A program made the position numbers and the translations under genes. Of a stretch of DNA of 64,000 nt, positions 12,811-25,280 are shown in pieces; within the stretch, counting starts at the first letter, position 1; every line of letters begins with the position of its first letter. Source of the DNA: Hevea brasiliensis (Eukaryota; Streptophyta; Magnoliopsida; Malpighiales; Euphorbiaceae); contig NC_079505.1 of NCBI RefSeq assembly GCF_030052815.1, positions 67,402,211 through 67,466,210 on the forward strand, in the 5' to 3' direction. The notes below the pieces were generated by a model. That model did no database searches, was not told the DNA's origin, and saw nothing but the letters and a program-made list of their open reading frames with translations.

Positions 12811-14540
12811 AGTAAATATATAAAAATTTATAAATATTATTATAAAAAATATATATTTTATATTTAATAAAAAATATTTATATAAACGGATTTAGGTAAC
12901 GGATATACAACATGTAAAATTTGAACTCAATCCAAACTTATCACAGGTATTAAATTTCAAATCCGAATCTATCTTAAAACTTGATTATATATTAATTGAA
13001 CCCGTCCTATTAAGATTTGATCAAATCAAATATCCAAAAAAATCCAACCCATTGCCATCAATGTTTTCAAACTCGGGATTAGAATTGATGAAAACAAAGT
13101 AATAAGTTTAATATGCAAGTTAAATTCATTTTGGATATTATTTAATAAAATTCATTTTGGATATTATTTAATAAATATTAAATTTATATTATATAATTAA
13201 TAATTTTTATAAATTAATATTGACATAAACAAGGTCATTTCTTTTTTTTATATATAAATATTGACTAAAAAATTGATTGAAATTTGTTTCACTTATGCAA
13301 CTTTTTATTAGATTGATTAGTTTCCCAATTAATTCTTCATAAATTTCAATTTTTAAGAGTAACTCAGACCGACCACAAGCCCTATTCTCAAATTTTTTTA
13401 ATTGAATTGGTTGACTCATCGGGGTCTAAAAACATTGGTGCGCAAGCTTAAATCAATTTGGTAGTGCATTTTTTAATAAAATGCAAATGAATGGCTTAAT
13501 TGACAAGTAAAGTTATTTTAAAAAAAAAAAAATTGAAGAAGGAAGCATCATGTAAAGAAATTAGTTTTTGTCAATTAGTTCTCAAAAAGGAAGCATCATC
13601 ATAAAGAAATTGCATTACTTTAGGTTTTTTCAACAAAGTCTGATTGTAAGCACTGAATTTTTGCATCATGGTTGCCTGATAATGATAATCAATAAAAGGC
13701 TTCTTGAATTGAGGGAAGGAAGAGGTTTCACCCATCATTAAAAATAAATAAATAAATAAGACTATAGAGACAACCAATTGTCCAAGAAGGTAGGTAGAAT
13801 TTTGTTTCTTCATTACTATATCTAGATTGTAGATGGAATTTCCAGGTGAAGTTTATTTCATTGGAAACTAGACATTTGTATCTTTCCCTTGGTATATGGA
13901 AAGTTAGAAGAAAAATTCCAAGGGTTACTGATTTATGGGGTTAGTGTTTGTTTGGGCTGGGTATCTGGGCCTTTGAGCCTGTTATTTTCCCTGCAAGATG
14001 TAATGCATTTTGCCTTTGAGCCTCCGAATGCAAATAAGCAATTAAAAAAGGTCCACCATATAGCAGGCGCCAGGCCTATTCATTAGTGTGCCACTCCTAC
14101 CAAACAAAAGCTGTGCCTGCCAGTGGTAGCTTCCTATCTAATTGATGCAGAATCAGATTTTTTAAGTTAGAAACTATATATTTTTATTCCTAAACTACCC
14201 ATGCTTGGCTTGGACTCGCTCCAATGGCTATAAATGCATCCTTAAGTTAGAAAAACATGGGCCAACTCACTTTAGCGAGGTTAAAGTTCTCTAATTTCTT
14301 TTTCTTCTTAGTTATTCTTCTCTAGGATAGGCAAGCCCTAAAAATCAGATTAGACCTAGGTTTTAAGGAATTAAAACTTGTTTTTGCAAGAATGCATTGG
14401 TATGTGTTTCTAAGGGCTCTTCTCCCATTATTTGCATATGTTTTACATTGTACTTCTAAGTTTTATTTAAATCTTGATTGTTGTGTGTGTGAGTGGAGGC
14501 CCCTAGATGGGGTTATGCATGCAGTCCTTACAGGTATAAT
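12811..14540. other. AT-rich spacer
   Basis: No gene is recognised. Short open frames (13207-13419, 13571-13813 on the minus strand; 13889-14086 on the plus strand) have no known motif and look incidental. There is a repeated phrase attcattttggatattatttaataaa at about 13125-13175, an approximately 25-bp direct duplication. Confidence 0.3.
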
Positions 14541-14548
14541 CTCACCTC

Positions 14549-15398
14549 CAATGGTGGATTTACGTGCATGATAGTAGGTCAACTGACCCACTGAATTTAT
14601 GAAAAATTTTATATATATATATATATCCAAAAATTATAAATGATTCCACTTAAAAATAATAATAAAAATTACGTAAAGTATTATCAAATAAAATAAAGAA
14701 AATAAAATATTTTTTTCATAAATTTGTGTGAAATTTTAAATCAACTAAAATTAAAAAAAAATATATATCTTCTTAATATTATCTTTCAAGAAATTTTTAA
14801 CTATTCTTTTAAATGCTACTTTTAGTCTCTTTCTCCTTCTCATATTCAAAAGATTTTAATTGAATGGAATAAAGTAAAGACAAGTTTTTCCCCTCTCTCA
14901 TCTCTATTTTTTAATTCTTAATTTCATTCTCTACCCATTGTTTTTGTTTTGTCATTTCATCTTTGTGAGAACTGCAACATAATTATTTCGAGTATAAATG
15001 ATATGTTTTAAATAAAGGAAAAATCACAAACAAAAGTTTTTTGTATATCCATTAATCTACTTGCTTGTAAAATTGATATTTGTATTACCTATTGTAACTA
15101 TAAGTATTAAAAGAGCATTTTTTGTAATGAAAATTATGAAGAAATCACTGCTGAATCAAATTAGGATCAATTAAATTATTTAATGATTATTGAGAAAAAT
15201 ATCTTTGATAGAATTGTTAATTGATGAAGACATCATGCAATGCTTATAAAAAATAAAAACTTCTAAATAACCATTATAAATTTAAATTTATAGCTAAAAT
15301 TTATTATTTATGAAATTATTTTCCTTTAATTTTTACTCTATTATTGTTATATGTAGAAAATTTTTATGCATTATTTTTTTCTCCAATGAACAGTTTAT

Positions 15399-15454
<56 letters not shown>

Positions 15455-15524
15455 TTGAAATGAGTAAAAAAAATATTGACCAAAAAAATTGACCCACTAA
15501 CTTAATTTCCTAGCTCTACCTTTG
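14549..15524. mobile_element. non-autonomous hAT-type DNA transposon
   Basis: The ends are CAATGGTGGATTTACG on the left and, read inward from the right, CAAAGGTAGAGCTAGG. This is an imperfect terminal inverted repeat of the type seen in plant hAT elements. It is flanked by an 8-bp target duplication, CTCACCTC (14541-14548) and CTCACCTT (15525-15532), with one mismatch. Eight bases is the hAT target size. Next to each end are similar segments (gtcaactgacccactgaatt, attgacccactaactt). The 976-bp interior is AT-rich, holds a (CT)n(AT)n tract, and encodes no transposase. Confidence 0.65.
15401..15454. repeat. compound (CT)n(AT)n microsatellite
   Basis: About 16 CT repeats are followed directly by about 11 AT repeats. 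The tract lies inside the hAT-type element. Confidence 0.95.
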
Positions 15525-16221
15525 CTCACCTTCATATGGCTTCTTCAACCAATAATATAGTTTTTATCTTCTGTTCTTATAATATCTTAGTTTTGGAAGA
15601 GTGTGTATGTTTAATTATTTTATGATCTACTTTCTATTCTGTATATGTAGGCTATTATTTTGCAAGTTTATGGGCTTTTTTTCTGATATATATGACATGT
15701 TCCTTATTGTTTCATCATATTTGATTATTTTTGTAAACCCCATGCTCAAGAGATCACAATTTCAATGATAGAATTCTTTAAGTTACTTTGATGAATAGAG
15801 CAAATCACAATTTGACAAACTTAAAGTTTCTTCAAAAATGCTCATTGATGATTTCAATGACCAAGATAAATTAAGAATAAGGAAGGCTCAATTAATTTCT
15901 TAGTTTTTATTTTTTTTCTTTTTTATAGGCAAAGGTAAATATGTAAGAGAGGACTTTTTTCGTCAAATTTGAACTACCAAAGTTTCATATTTTTCAAATT
16001 CAAAGGTTTCATCTTTTAAAGATTTTAAAGGGCTAAAATAATTTTGCGTTCTACAAAAATTCAAAGTATGGCGGTGAAAGAGAAATTAAATAGTGGCAAA
16101 ATTAGATTGTTAAGTTTGACAATTAGCTAATTTTGTTTCAGGTTTGAGATGGTAGCAAAATTAGCTAGCAAATCTTAGCAACCAGCTTACTAATTTTATG
16201 TCAATTGAGAACAAAAGTAAA

Positions 16222-16591
16222 TGTTAGAGTCCAAGTCCAATTGAAATTAAGAAGTATAATTAATTTAGGAAGTATAATTAGTTTAGGAAACTTAGTAGAA
16301 TTTAAATTATGAACTTTAATAATTAGAGTCCTAAAAGGACTAGGTTTTATTGGACTATATATATAAATAGTTGATTGGCCATTATATGGAACGTATTGCA
16401 GAGAGCCCACAAAGTAGAGAGGTGTGTTGAATTCCGTGAATTTTATTTGAGTGATTTTGAGGGTGAGAAAAATAATTATTGGTTGTAATTATTTTTCCTT
16501 AATAGCAGATTTATTTGGTAGAGTAGGCTTATGCTGAACCACGTTAAATTTTGTGTCTTTTATTTTGTGTGGGTGTGATTTTTTCACAATA
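16222..16591 (+). repeat. 5' LTR of the gag/protease-only element
   Basis: The repeat starts TGTTAGAGTCC and ends CACAATA, with the final CA mutated to TA. It contains a TATA-like run (actatatatataaatag) in the middle. It is the partner of 17997-18365. Confidence 0.92.
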
Positions 16592-16593
16592 AG

Positions 16594-16605
16594 TTGTATC
16601 AGAGC
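16594..16605 (+). other. primer-binding site of the gag/protease-only element
   Basis: TTGTATCAGAGC lies two bases inside the 5' LTR. It differs by one base from the TGGTATCAGAGC site for initiator methionine tRNA. Confidence 0.8.
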
Positions 16606-16616
16606 TATGGTTCGAG

Positions 16617-17981
16617 ATGTCAAAGATGGTGAGTACAAAATTTGAGGTGGAGCCATTCGATGGGAAAAATAATTTCAGTTTATGGCAAAGCACCGTGAAG
16701 GATGTCCTTTTACAATAAGGATTAATTAAAGCATTGAACGAGAAAAAACCAGCGACTATGAAAGATGATGATTGGGAGGAGCTTCAACAAAGGGTTGTGA
16801 GTACGATTAGATTAACGTTAGCCCCAGATGTGAAGTACAATATCTTGGAGGAGACCTCGCCTGTTATTTTGTGGAAGAAATTGGAGAGCATGTACATGTC
16901 AAAATAACTCACAAATCATTTGTACTTGAAAAAGGAGTTGTACCAACTCAGAATGGATGAAGGTACTGATGTGAGGGATCATCTTAATATTTTTAATAAA
17001 TTAATTATCTAATTAGCTAGTGTTGGTGTGAAGGTTGATGAAGAAGATAAAGCCCTCTTGCTTGTAACCTCTCTTCCACACTCTTATAAAAGCTTGGTAA
17101 CAGCTCTAACAGTTGGGAAGAAGACTTTGAAGGTGGAAGAGGTTATCACAGTTATCTTAGATGATGAGAAGTTCAAAAAGACAGGTAGTAGCAATGAAGA
17201 TGGAGCTTTTGTTGCTGGTTCTAATCATGATAGAAACAATTCACGTGGAAATAATTAGAGAATGAATAGTAGATCGAGTTCAATACCACGAGTAGACCAT
17301 GAATATAGAGAATGCTACTATTGTCATGAAAAGAGCCACATTCAATACCATTGTATGAAGATGAAGGAAGATCTTATCGAGTTTAAACAATTCAAAAGGA
17401 GTCACGGAAAAGAAAAAGAAGGAACTACTGCAATTGCAATGGATGATGGTACTGATAGTGAATGTTTGAATGTGGATGATGATAAGAAAAAGGCAAAAGG
17501 TCCATTACAAGATGAGTAGTTAATGGATTCTGCTTGTCCATTCTATATTTACTCAAAGGAGGAGTGGTTTGATGTGATTAAAGAAAATAAAGGAGAAAAA
17601 GTGAAGCTAGCCAATGGGAACAAGATGGAAGTTGAAGGTATTAGAAGAGTGAAGATCAAGCTGCATGGTGATCAAGTAAAAGTGTTCGATGAAGTGAGAT
17701 ATGTTCCTAAATTTGAAAGGAACTTAATTTTCTTAGGTAAATTAGATTCTTTGGGTTATGGGTGTTCGATTCATGGTGGAGTCATGAGAGTTAGCTGATG
17801 TGCTCTTGTGATCATGAAGGGTGAGAAGATTCGTATAAAGAATCTCTATAAATTGAAAGGAAGCACATTGATTGGAAGAATGCAAGTGGAAGCAAGAGGG
17901 AACATCAACAATCAAGAGTGCAAAGAAGTATCCAAGAGAAAATTAACTTTTGCAGAAATTGTGAAGACTGATTCCATTTGA
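16617..17981 (+). pseudogene. gag and protease-like frame of the short copia-type element
   Basis: A single frame of 454 codons runs from ATG 16617 to TGA 17979-17981 with no frameshift and six internal stops (16716, 16905, 17010, 17256, 17517, 17796). It shows a copia gag of UBN2 type (FEVEPFDGKNNFSLWQ; LWKKLESMY; LYLKKELYQLRM), a CCHC knuckle CYYCHEKSHIQYHC near 17315, a protease-like segment beginning MDSACPF at 17523, and a GAG-pre-integrase-like NLYKLKGSTLIGR. It then ends with a short lysine-rich tail a few bases before the 3' LTR. No integrase or reverse transcriptase sequence is present. The frame stays open across the place where pol is missing. Confidence 0.85.
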
Positions 17982-17996
17982 CTTGAAGGTAGAGAT

Positions 17997-18365
17997 TGTT
18001 AGAGTCCAAGTCCAATTAGAATTAGGAAGTATAATTAATTTAGGAAGTATAATTAGTTTAAGAAACTTAGTAGAATTTAAATTATGAACTTTAATAATTA
18101 GAGTCTTAAAATGACTAGATTTTATTGGCCTATATATATGAATAGTTGATTGACCATTATATGGAACGTATTACAAAGAGCCCACAAAGTGGAGAGATGT
18201 GTTGAATTCCGTGAATTTTATTTGAGTGATTTTAAGGGTGAGAAAAATAATTAGTGGTTGTAATTATTTTTCCTTAATAATAGATTTGTTTGGTGGAGTA
18301 AGCTGACACTGAACCACATTAAATTTTATATTTTTTATTTTATATGGATGTATTTTTTCACAACA
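17997..18365 (+). repeat. 3' LTR of the gag/protease-only element
   Basis: This 369-bp direct repeat of 16222-16591 starts TGTTAGAGTCC and ends CACAACA, so its terminal CA is intact. Confidence 0.92.
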
Positions 18366-18370
18366 GTAAA

Positions 18371-21300
18371 CTAGGTAGCTAAATTTCCAAAGATTTGGAA
18401 TGTTGAAAGTTTTACATTATCCAAGGCAATAACGGCTAGTTGTCCTTCAAAATTGAATCATTGGGTCTCTTTTTTATTTCAAACGTCTAGCTCTTCAAGT
18501 TATATATATAGGCCTTCATTTCAAGTATTTTGACTAGATGAAAGCCATTTAATTCTTAAAGAAAACTTGAAATTTTGAGTTCTTTCATTCTTGAGCTAAA
18601 ACTCTATTTTTGTTCTTACTTGGTAAAACATCCCTCATCTTAAATAGTTATCCCATATCCCATTATAATTAAGAGTTTGAGAGTTATCTAAACAAAGAAA
18701 GAATTTGTATTTTAGTTGGCAAGCACCAAGACTAAAGCTTGTGGAAAGGTTTTCAAGCACCTTGAGAAACTTGAGGAGAGGTTAAGTGTAAGACAACACT
18801 TATAAGAGGGTAAGAAGCTACCTGTGAAGTTTGTTGATGTAAAGACTGGTCTCTTGCCATTAAAAAGAGAATTTTTTTTTTTTTGTTTTCTTTCATTAAT
18901 TAATAGTGCTTGATAATTTTTTAATTAATAAATATAAGAAGAAGGATGATTGAGTGAATTTTTTTTTATAATGGCATTTTAGTCCAAAAAATATTGTTAC
19001 GCAAGTTTTATGGAATTCATTTCAAATTCTATTAAATTTGATAAGAATTGGTTTAATTATAACTAATTCCATAAAATTGAATTCCTACTATTGAACTCTA
19101 ATTTTATTCAAATCAAATATATAAAAAATATGAAATTCAATTAAATACCACAAAATATTTGAAATGGAATTCAACCAAACAAGCTTTTAGAATGATTTTA
19201 TGAATATGTTAGAATCACATTTGAATGCTAAATACAAATAAAGTGAGGCTTGATAAGTGAAAGTAGTGAAATTAGTTCGCTGACATGCCTTCTGCCAAAG
19301 TTAGGTGCTAAGCTAAGCGTACCCAAAATAGGTGCCCTGCCTATTGCGGGCAAGGCCCAACCTATTGGCAGTAGGCATGGCTATTGCCTTTCATGTTTTC
19401 TTTTTTTTCAAATCGTAAGTTAAAGGATATCATTCGTTATATATATATATATAAAGGAAAAAAAGACCGAAGTCCATATACAAGGTTCAATCCAGCCTGT
19501 TAAAAACAATCATTACATTAGCAGCTAAAGCCCATACTAAAAATCCACCTAAAGATCCAAAAAATAATGACCTAACTTCCTAAAGGCCTCACCCATCTCT
19601 AACCCTAGATAGGACAAAAGCAATAACAGAAGAAAATAGCTTCTCTGTGTTGTTGTCGCAGTCATTGTTCCGCAAGCCATCACCGAGAAACTTGAAGACC
19701 AGGGGAAGACCAGATCTCTATGAACTGAAGCCGACTAGAGAGACCTAAACAAACCTTCCACGATGAATACATAGGCAAGATCGGATCCACAAGGAGATAA
19801 AAAGCCATGGGTTGCAAAATCCCAGTAGAAACAATATGCGTCATTAGCAATTAGAAGGTGATGATAACTTCGATCGTCAAGTGTCTCACTCGTGCTCTTC
19901 CTGCCCAGTCACTAATGAGCAGAGGAGAAAGATACTCATGCCCTGGCTCAACACAACAACTTTGACTTTCAACACAAACAGTAAGCTGAATACAACAAAT
20001 ACCATCCTTCTCAAGACCCATGGCTTGCATGCAACATCCAACCTAACTAAGACAACCCTTTAACGGTGGATCTAAATTTCAAGTCTCTTGCATATCTTCA
20101 TTTCCTGTCCATTCTAACCTCGCTTTTGAGTTTCCTCTTATGTTTTCATGCTGTTAAGGTGCAAGGATTAATGTTTGATCACATTTACATATAACTGAGT
20201 TTGATTAATGATAAATAGTGGCCAATCAACCAAAGAGATGTTGCTTTATTATTTTCCCTTCTAATTATCCTCTTTGATCCCTTTTTGAATTATTATCCTT
20301 TCTTTTATTTTTTCAAATCCTTAATTTCTCTTTTTATAAGAGATTGGGAGATTGGGACTTGAACCTAATTTTGTCAGTTAAGTAATATGCCTTCAGTTAC
20401 AAAATCAAGTCAAGCTAAGCATCAAATCTTTAAGGATAAATTTATTAGTTGTTTCTGAACTTTAACTGTTGTAACAGAGTTATCCATAAACTTAAAAATA
20501 TAATATAAAACTACTAAACTTTGAAATTTTACGTATTAAAATCATTCTAACCCTCAAAAATCGATTTATGCAACCCAGAGAAGTGATGATATGGATAATT
20601 TTCTTTTTTTTGTGTGATAGTGACAAAATTGGCTATAATTTTTTTTGCAAATTAATCATAAAAGAATCTCAATCATGTGATATAATAAAGCAATAAATGC
20701 ATATCAACTTATTAGAAAAATTTTACTTTTAAAAAATAATAACAATTATTTATATTATCACCACTTTGAATTGTCTACATCAACGTTTTATTATTTATAA
20801 ATTAGCTATTAAAAGTTAAATAAATCTTACCATGCAAAATTATAAAATTTAAAAAAATTTATATTATATTTTTAAGTTTTAAAATAATTATATTATAACT
20901 ACTAAAATTTAGAAATTATTATTAAAATTTATCCAATCTTTATTTAATCATCTTTTGGTGTTGTTTCCATTTGTATTATATTTTATTTCTCTTTCTTTTA
21001 CGTTTGTCTTTGTTGCTTCTATTATTATTTAGCTTAAATCCTTGTTATATAATATGTAAAAACTGTCTGGTGGAAGCCAACTATGATGGCTTGGCAGGCT
21101 GCGGTGATTGAGACCTTCCCCACTTTGTACTCAGCTTCTGAAATTATCCTTAGACGGGTTTGGCAGTTAGGTCTTTTGTTGAAAAGTCTAACTACCATTC
21201 ATTATTAGTTTCTTGATTTATCAAAGTATTGACTTTCATTTTTCCTATATAATTTTTGTGGCTAATTTAATATTTTTTAAATTCTATAAGTTTATAAAGA

Positions 21301-22500
21301 TGTCGCGACTGATTATTGATGGAGATTCTTAAAATAAATTATATAAAAAAATAATTTAATTAAATTTTTATATAATTATATTTTATTTTTATTTGTTTAA
21401 AAATAAAAAAATTTTCAAATTAAAAAGAATTAAATTATTTTATTTTAAATATAAAAATTTTGTTTGAAATAAATTATTTGTAATGAAAAAATTCAATTGA
21501 ATTTCAAAATTAATTAAATTAAATTTTTATAAAGTTTTAGTTTCCAAAGGGAATATTGTTATTTCTACTACAAGATAATAATCACTAAACGATAGTAAAT
21601 TGCTAAATATGAATCTCAAAACGCTTAGTTTCATAAAGAAGGTAAATTTTACAAAATGACACCGTTTTATTGCTCTCAAGGCTTAGCAATAGTTTACTTC
21701 TTTCAATTTAATAAGTTATATCTATATTTTCTTTAATTCCTACAAAATATTAGCATATTTGCATGCCCTCAAAATTCATTCCACACAATTAAAATAAAAT
21801 CAATTTTAAAATTAAAAAATAAACACAATTAAAAATATTGTATAAATTCCACAAATATAATCCAAAATAATTTTTTTAATCAATGAGTAATACCATCAGT
21901 CTTTTTTGCTTTTAGAAATTCAGATAATAAGAAGTTTCAAGTTAAAATTTATCAAATTTACAATAAGATTTTTTTTTGTCTTTCACTGGATATTACTTGC
22001 TTTATGGATTCTACTAATTATTACTTAATTTATTAGATTTTTTAAATTAAAAAAAAAACTAATTTTAAACTCAACACTTAGCTATCATCAATATCAGCCA
22101 AGCTTTTAACTTCATTAGTTCAAGACAAAGTTTTTTTTTTTTTTTGGCAGATCAAGACAAAGTTAATTGATAATTAAGACATTCATTTTTCAGAATCTTT
22201 TAATTTTTTTTCTTTTCTTTTTAATGATATATTATCTATTGAATTTATTTTAGATATGAATCAATAATTATGGTTAGTCCACCAGCTTGAAAAAGACCTC
22301 CAATTGGGACAAAATGATCTTTGAGAAATCCACCAAAAATGTCTTTTTCCATATGCAGTCACCACTTACCGCACGAAATTTGAATAAAACCTAATTTACA
22401 TCCCTTTCTAGGCAACTAGATAAATCCCTCCAGCCAATTCCCAATCAAAATGTCTGCCACTTTACCACCTTGTTATATGGAAGCATTGAGTTATTAATAT
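18371..22500. other. long AT-rich spacer upstream of the monooxygenase gene
   Basis: No gene is recognised. It contains a SINE-like copy (20325-20420), a G/C-richer block at 19450-20070 whose short open frame (19881-20063) has no known motif, and two direct segments with aactactaaa(c/a)ttt at about 20510 and 20900. The last kilobase (21300-22260) is almost pure A/T. A (TA)n run lies at 19438-19453. Confidence 0.3.
20325..20420 (-). mobile_element. SINE-like repeat, copy 1
   Basis: On the minus strand it reads gcttagcttgacttgatttt, then about 35 bases later taggttcaagtcccaatctc and an A-rich tail. GGTTCAAGTCCC resembles the internal B box of RNA polymerase III promoters. The same layout occurs at 38641-38747 and 40571-40677. 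Confidence 0.5.
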
Positions 22501-22520
22501 AATCTAACATATAATTTATC

Positions 22521-22527
22521 TATAAAA
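22521..22527 (+). promoter_or_regulatory. probable TATA box of the monooxygenase gene
   Basis: TATAAAA lies 85 bases upstream of the start codon at 22612. The spacing would give a 5' leader of about 50-60 bases. Confidence 0.45.
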
Positions 22528-22611
22528 CTTTTGTGAAGGATATGTATAAGTTTGAACGGATACAACTTTTACAATAAGGATAACCTTGGATCTGAAAAAT
22601 TTGAGTTCCTA

Positions 22612-24594
22612 ATGGAAAATCGTGTGGCGATCATCGGAGCAGGAGTTAGTGGCCTTCTTGCCTGCAAGTACACTCTCAACAAGGGATTGACTCCAACAGT
22701 TTTTGAAGCTGAAGAAAGAATTGGAGGAGTTTGGGCACGTACTATTGACTCAACCAGGCTCCAAAACACCAAACAAGTATACCAGTTTTCTGATTTTCCA
22801 TGGCCTTCCTCTGTAAAAGATGAGCATCCTACCCACACCCAGGTTATGGAGTATCTTGAATCTTATGCTCATAATTTCAATGTCTTTCCTTGCATAAAAT
22901 TCAATTCCAGAGTCATCTCTATAGATTATGTAGGAGAATCTTTTCAAGAGATGGAATCATGGGATCTATGGGGTGGAACTGGTAAGCCTTTTGGCTCTAA
23001 AGGAAAATGGCATATCAAGGTTCAACACACCAAAACTTGCAGCATAGAGGTATGCCCAGTATAGATCAAGAAAGTTAATTAGACCAATTTCAAAAAAAAA
23101 AAATTGATTTTGGATGATGGAAGGAAAGTGATTTCTGACGAAGAATTTTATGAATTATGACCAGGAATATCATGCTGAGTTTGTTATTCTTTGCATTGGA
23201 CAATTTAGTGGCGTTCCAAACATTCCAGAGTTCTCTCCAGATGAAGGGCCACAAGTATTCAAGGGCAAGGTAATGCATTCAGGTGACTTCTCTGCTTTGG
23301 ACAATTTGGGTACTGAAAAATTCATCCAAGGAAAGAGAGTTGCAGTCATTGGTTCACACAAATCTGCAGCTGATACAGCAACAGAATGTGCCAATACAAA
23401 TGGTAAGAAAATTTAATGCAACTTAATTTGTTGTCTTAGGAGTTAGGACTACTCACATTGAGTGTTGAGTGAATGGGTGAATCTTACTTTGGAATTCAGG
23501 AGTCAATTTCCCATGCACGATGGTTCAAAGGAATGCTCAATGGTTTCTGCCTGGCGGCTCTTTCTCTGTATTTTTGCTTGGTTTTTTGTACTTGAATCGC
23601 TTCTCAGAACTATTGGTTCATAAGCCTGGAGAAACATTTCTATTTAGCTTTTTGGTCACCTTGCTTTCACCCTTGGTAATTTTTATTTCTATCAATCTGC
23701 ATATATGTTCAACACTACTTCTACACGTACAAATTTTCTGAAGACAATGTACGGATACACAGAGATGGGGAATTTCCAAATTCATGGAGAGCTATCTCAA
23801 GTGGACTCTCCCATTGAAGAAGTATGGAATGCTACCCAAATTCAGCTTTGATGAACATATGTCTTCATGTCAGATTGCAATGCTACCCGAAAATTTCTTC
23901 GACAAAGTGGAAGAGGGGAGCATCATCATTAAGAATTCGCAAAGCTTTAGGTTCTGTAGAGAAGGTCTAATTATTGAAGGAGAAGCTCAGCCATTAGAAA
24001 CAGACATTGTGATTTTCGCCACAGGATTCAAGGGTTATGAAAAACTTGCAAACATTTTTGAGTCTTCAGTTTTCCAGGATTGCTTAAAGGCCACTGCACC
24101 ACTTCTCCTTTACAGGTTCTCTACTAACTTCTCTTATCCAGATATAATTTTCCACAGAATATATACACATTAGGCCTACTGCATGATCTGTGTTAATTCA
24201 ACAACTCTTTTTCTTTTTTTTTTTTTTTTTCAATTGCTGCAGGCAAATACTTCATCCTAGAATACCTCAATTGGCGATTATAGGATATAATGAGAGTTTC
24301 TCAACTCTGGGAAACTCTGAATTGAAAAGCCTATGGTTAGCAAATTTTCTTGATGGAAACCTTGAATTGCCTTGTGTTAAGAGCATGGAAAAGGAGGCCA
24401 AGATGTGGGGAGATCACATCAAGCAGGTTACTGGGAGATACTTTAAGAGAGCTTGTATTAGCAACGCTAATATATGGTATAATGACCAACTCTGCAAGGA
24501 CATGGGCTACAACCCCAGAAGAAAGAATGGGTTTTTAAGAGACCTGTTTATACCATATGCACCAACAGATTATGCAGATCTCACTACCAAGTGA
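22612..24594 (+). CDS. flavin-containing monooxygenase, plant FMO1-like
   Basis: Exons: 22612-23049, 23165-23402, 23500-23675, 23763-24115, 24243-24594, all with GT-AG introns and matching phases. They encode 518 aa, a normal length for plant FMOs. The FAD-binding GAGVSG is at residues 9-14. The FMO signature FxGxxxHxxxF ([11 protein letters not shown]) is at 178-188, the NADPH-site glycine motif GSHKSA at 209-214, and the FATGF motif at 369-373. FMOs use NADPH and O2 to oxygenate N or S atoms of small molecules. The sequence looks closer to the FMO1/NOGC1 group than to YUCCA or glucosinolate S-oxygenases. Arabidopsis FMO1 N-hydroxylates pipecolic acid in systemic immunity, but that substrate is not shown here. 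No in-frame ATG exists upstream (TGA at 22534), which fixes the start. The gene stands alone and has no frame breaks. Confidence 0.92.
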
Positions 24595-24626
24595 AGTAGA
24601 TCAAACCTGCAAGCACTGTAAATCAG

Positions 24627-24632
24627 AATAAA
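24627..24632 (+). promoter_or_regulatory. possible polyadenylation signal of the monooxygenase gene
   Basis: AATAAA lies 33 bases after the stop codon. Confidence 0.4.
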
Positions 24633-25280
24633 TGATAAATTGATTCATATCAATTGATCCCAGGAGAAAAAAAATTGGGGGTTTTTAACAGGCTTGTCAC
24701 TTGTTTGTGCCATAATGTATATACAGGGCTCTTAGTAACTTCCATGTATCCCATGTAGGACTTCTAATTCAATTCCTGTTTATATATAAATGTGGAGCAA
24801 ATATAACAGTTTATTATAAGAGTAGCAAACAGCTCAATTACACAGATATGGTCCTCAATAGAACAAGGCATAAGCCATTTGCTTTCCTAACAACTTAAGG
24901 ACAAGAGGGAATAGCTGTGTATCAGGCTTCCAGATTCATAATATAAAAAATGTATAACAATACAAGTCATATACCTAAATTATTGGGGAAAACATAAATT
25001 GAATGAATAAAATTTTTTAAAATATTCGGCCGGCAGAGGGAAACAATAATAAATAACATCCACCTTTGCTGGCAAAATTTTAATTGTTTAATAACTAATA
25101 GAAAAAAGGGCTTAATTTTTTTAAAATATTTTTTAATTTAATGGAAGCCTAATGAAAAAAAAAAGTCAAAACAGGTTATTTTCTTAAGTACACCATGTTA
25201 GAAAATATGAAAAATATTTTCTCATAAAACAACCGAAGCCTGATAATTTATTTATTAACAAGAGAAAAATCGTCAGTATA

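Larger units (their letters stand above)
16217..18370 (+). mobile_element. short copia-type retroelement coding only for gag and protease (TR-GAG-like)
   Basis: The element proper is 16222-18365 (2.14 kb), flanked by a perfect 5-bp target duplication GTAAA (16217-16221 and 18366-18370). It has LTRs of 370 and 369 bp, a primer-binding site and a degenerate purine tract (17985-17995). The interior is one reading frame with gag, zinc knuckle, protease start and a GAG-pre-integrase-like end. Integrase, reverse transcriptase and RNase H are missing. By eye the LTRs differ at about 30 positions (roughly 8-9%), so it is the oldest of the three copia insertions. It would need enzymes from another element to move. 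Gag-only elements of this kind (TR-GAG) are known in plants. Confidence 0.9.

Noticed and set aside
22552..22611. Upstream extension of the monooxygenase reading frame
   Set aside because: The frame is open back to a TTG but contains no ATG before 22612, and the FAD motif starts at the normal distance from the 22612 start.
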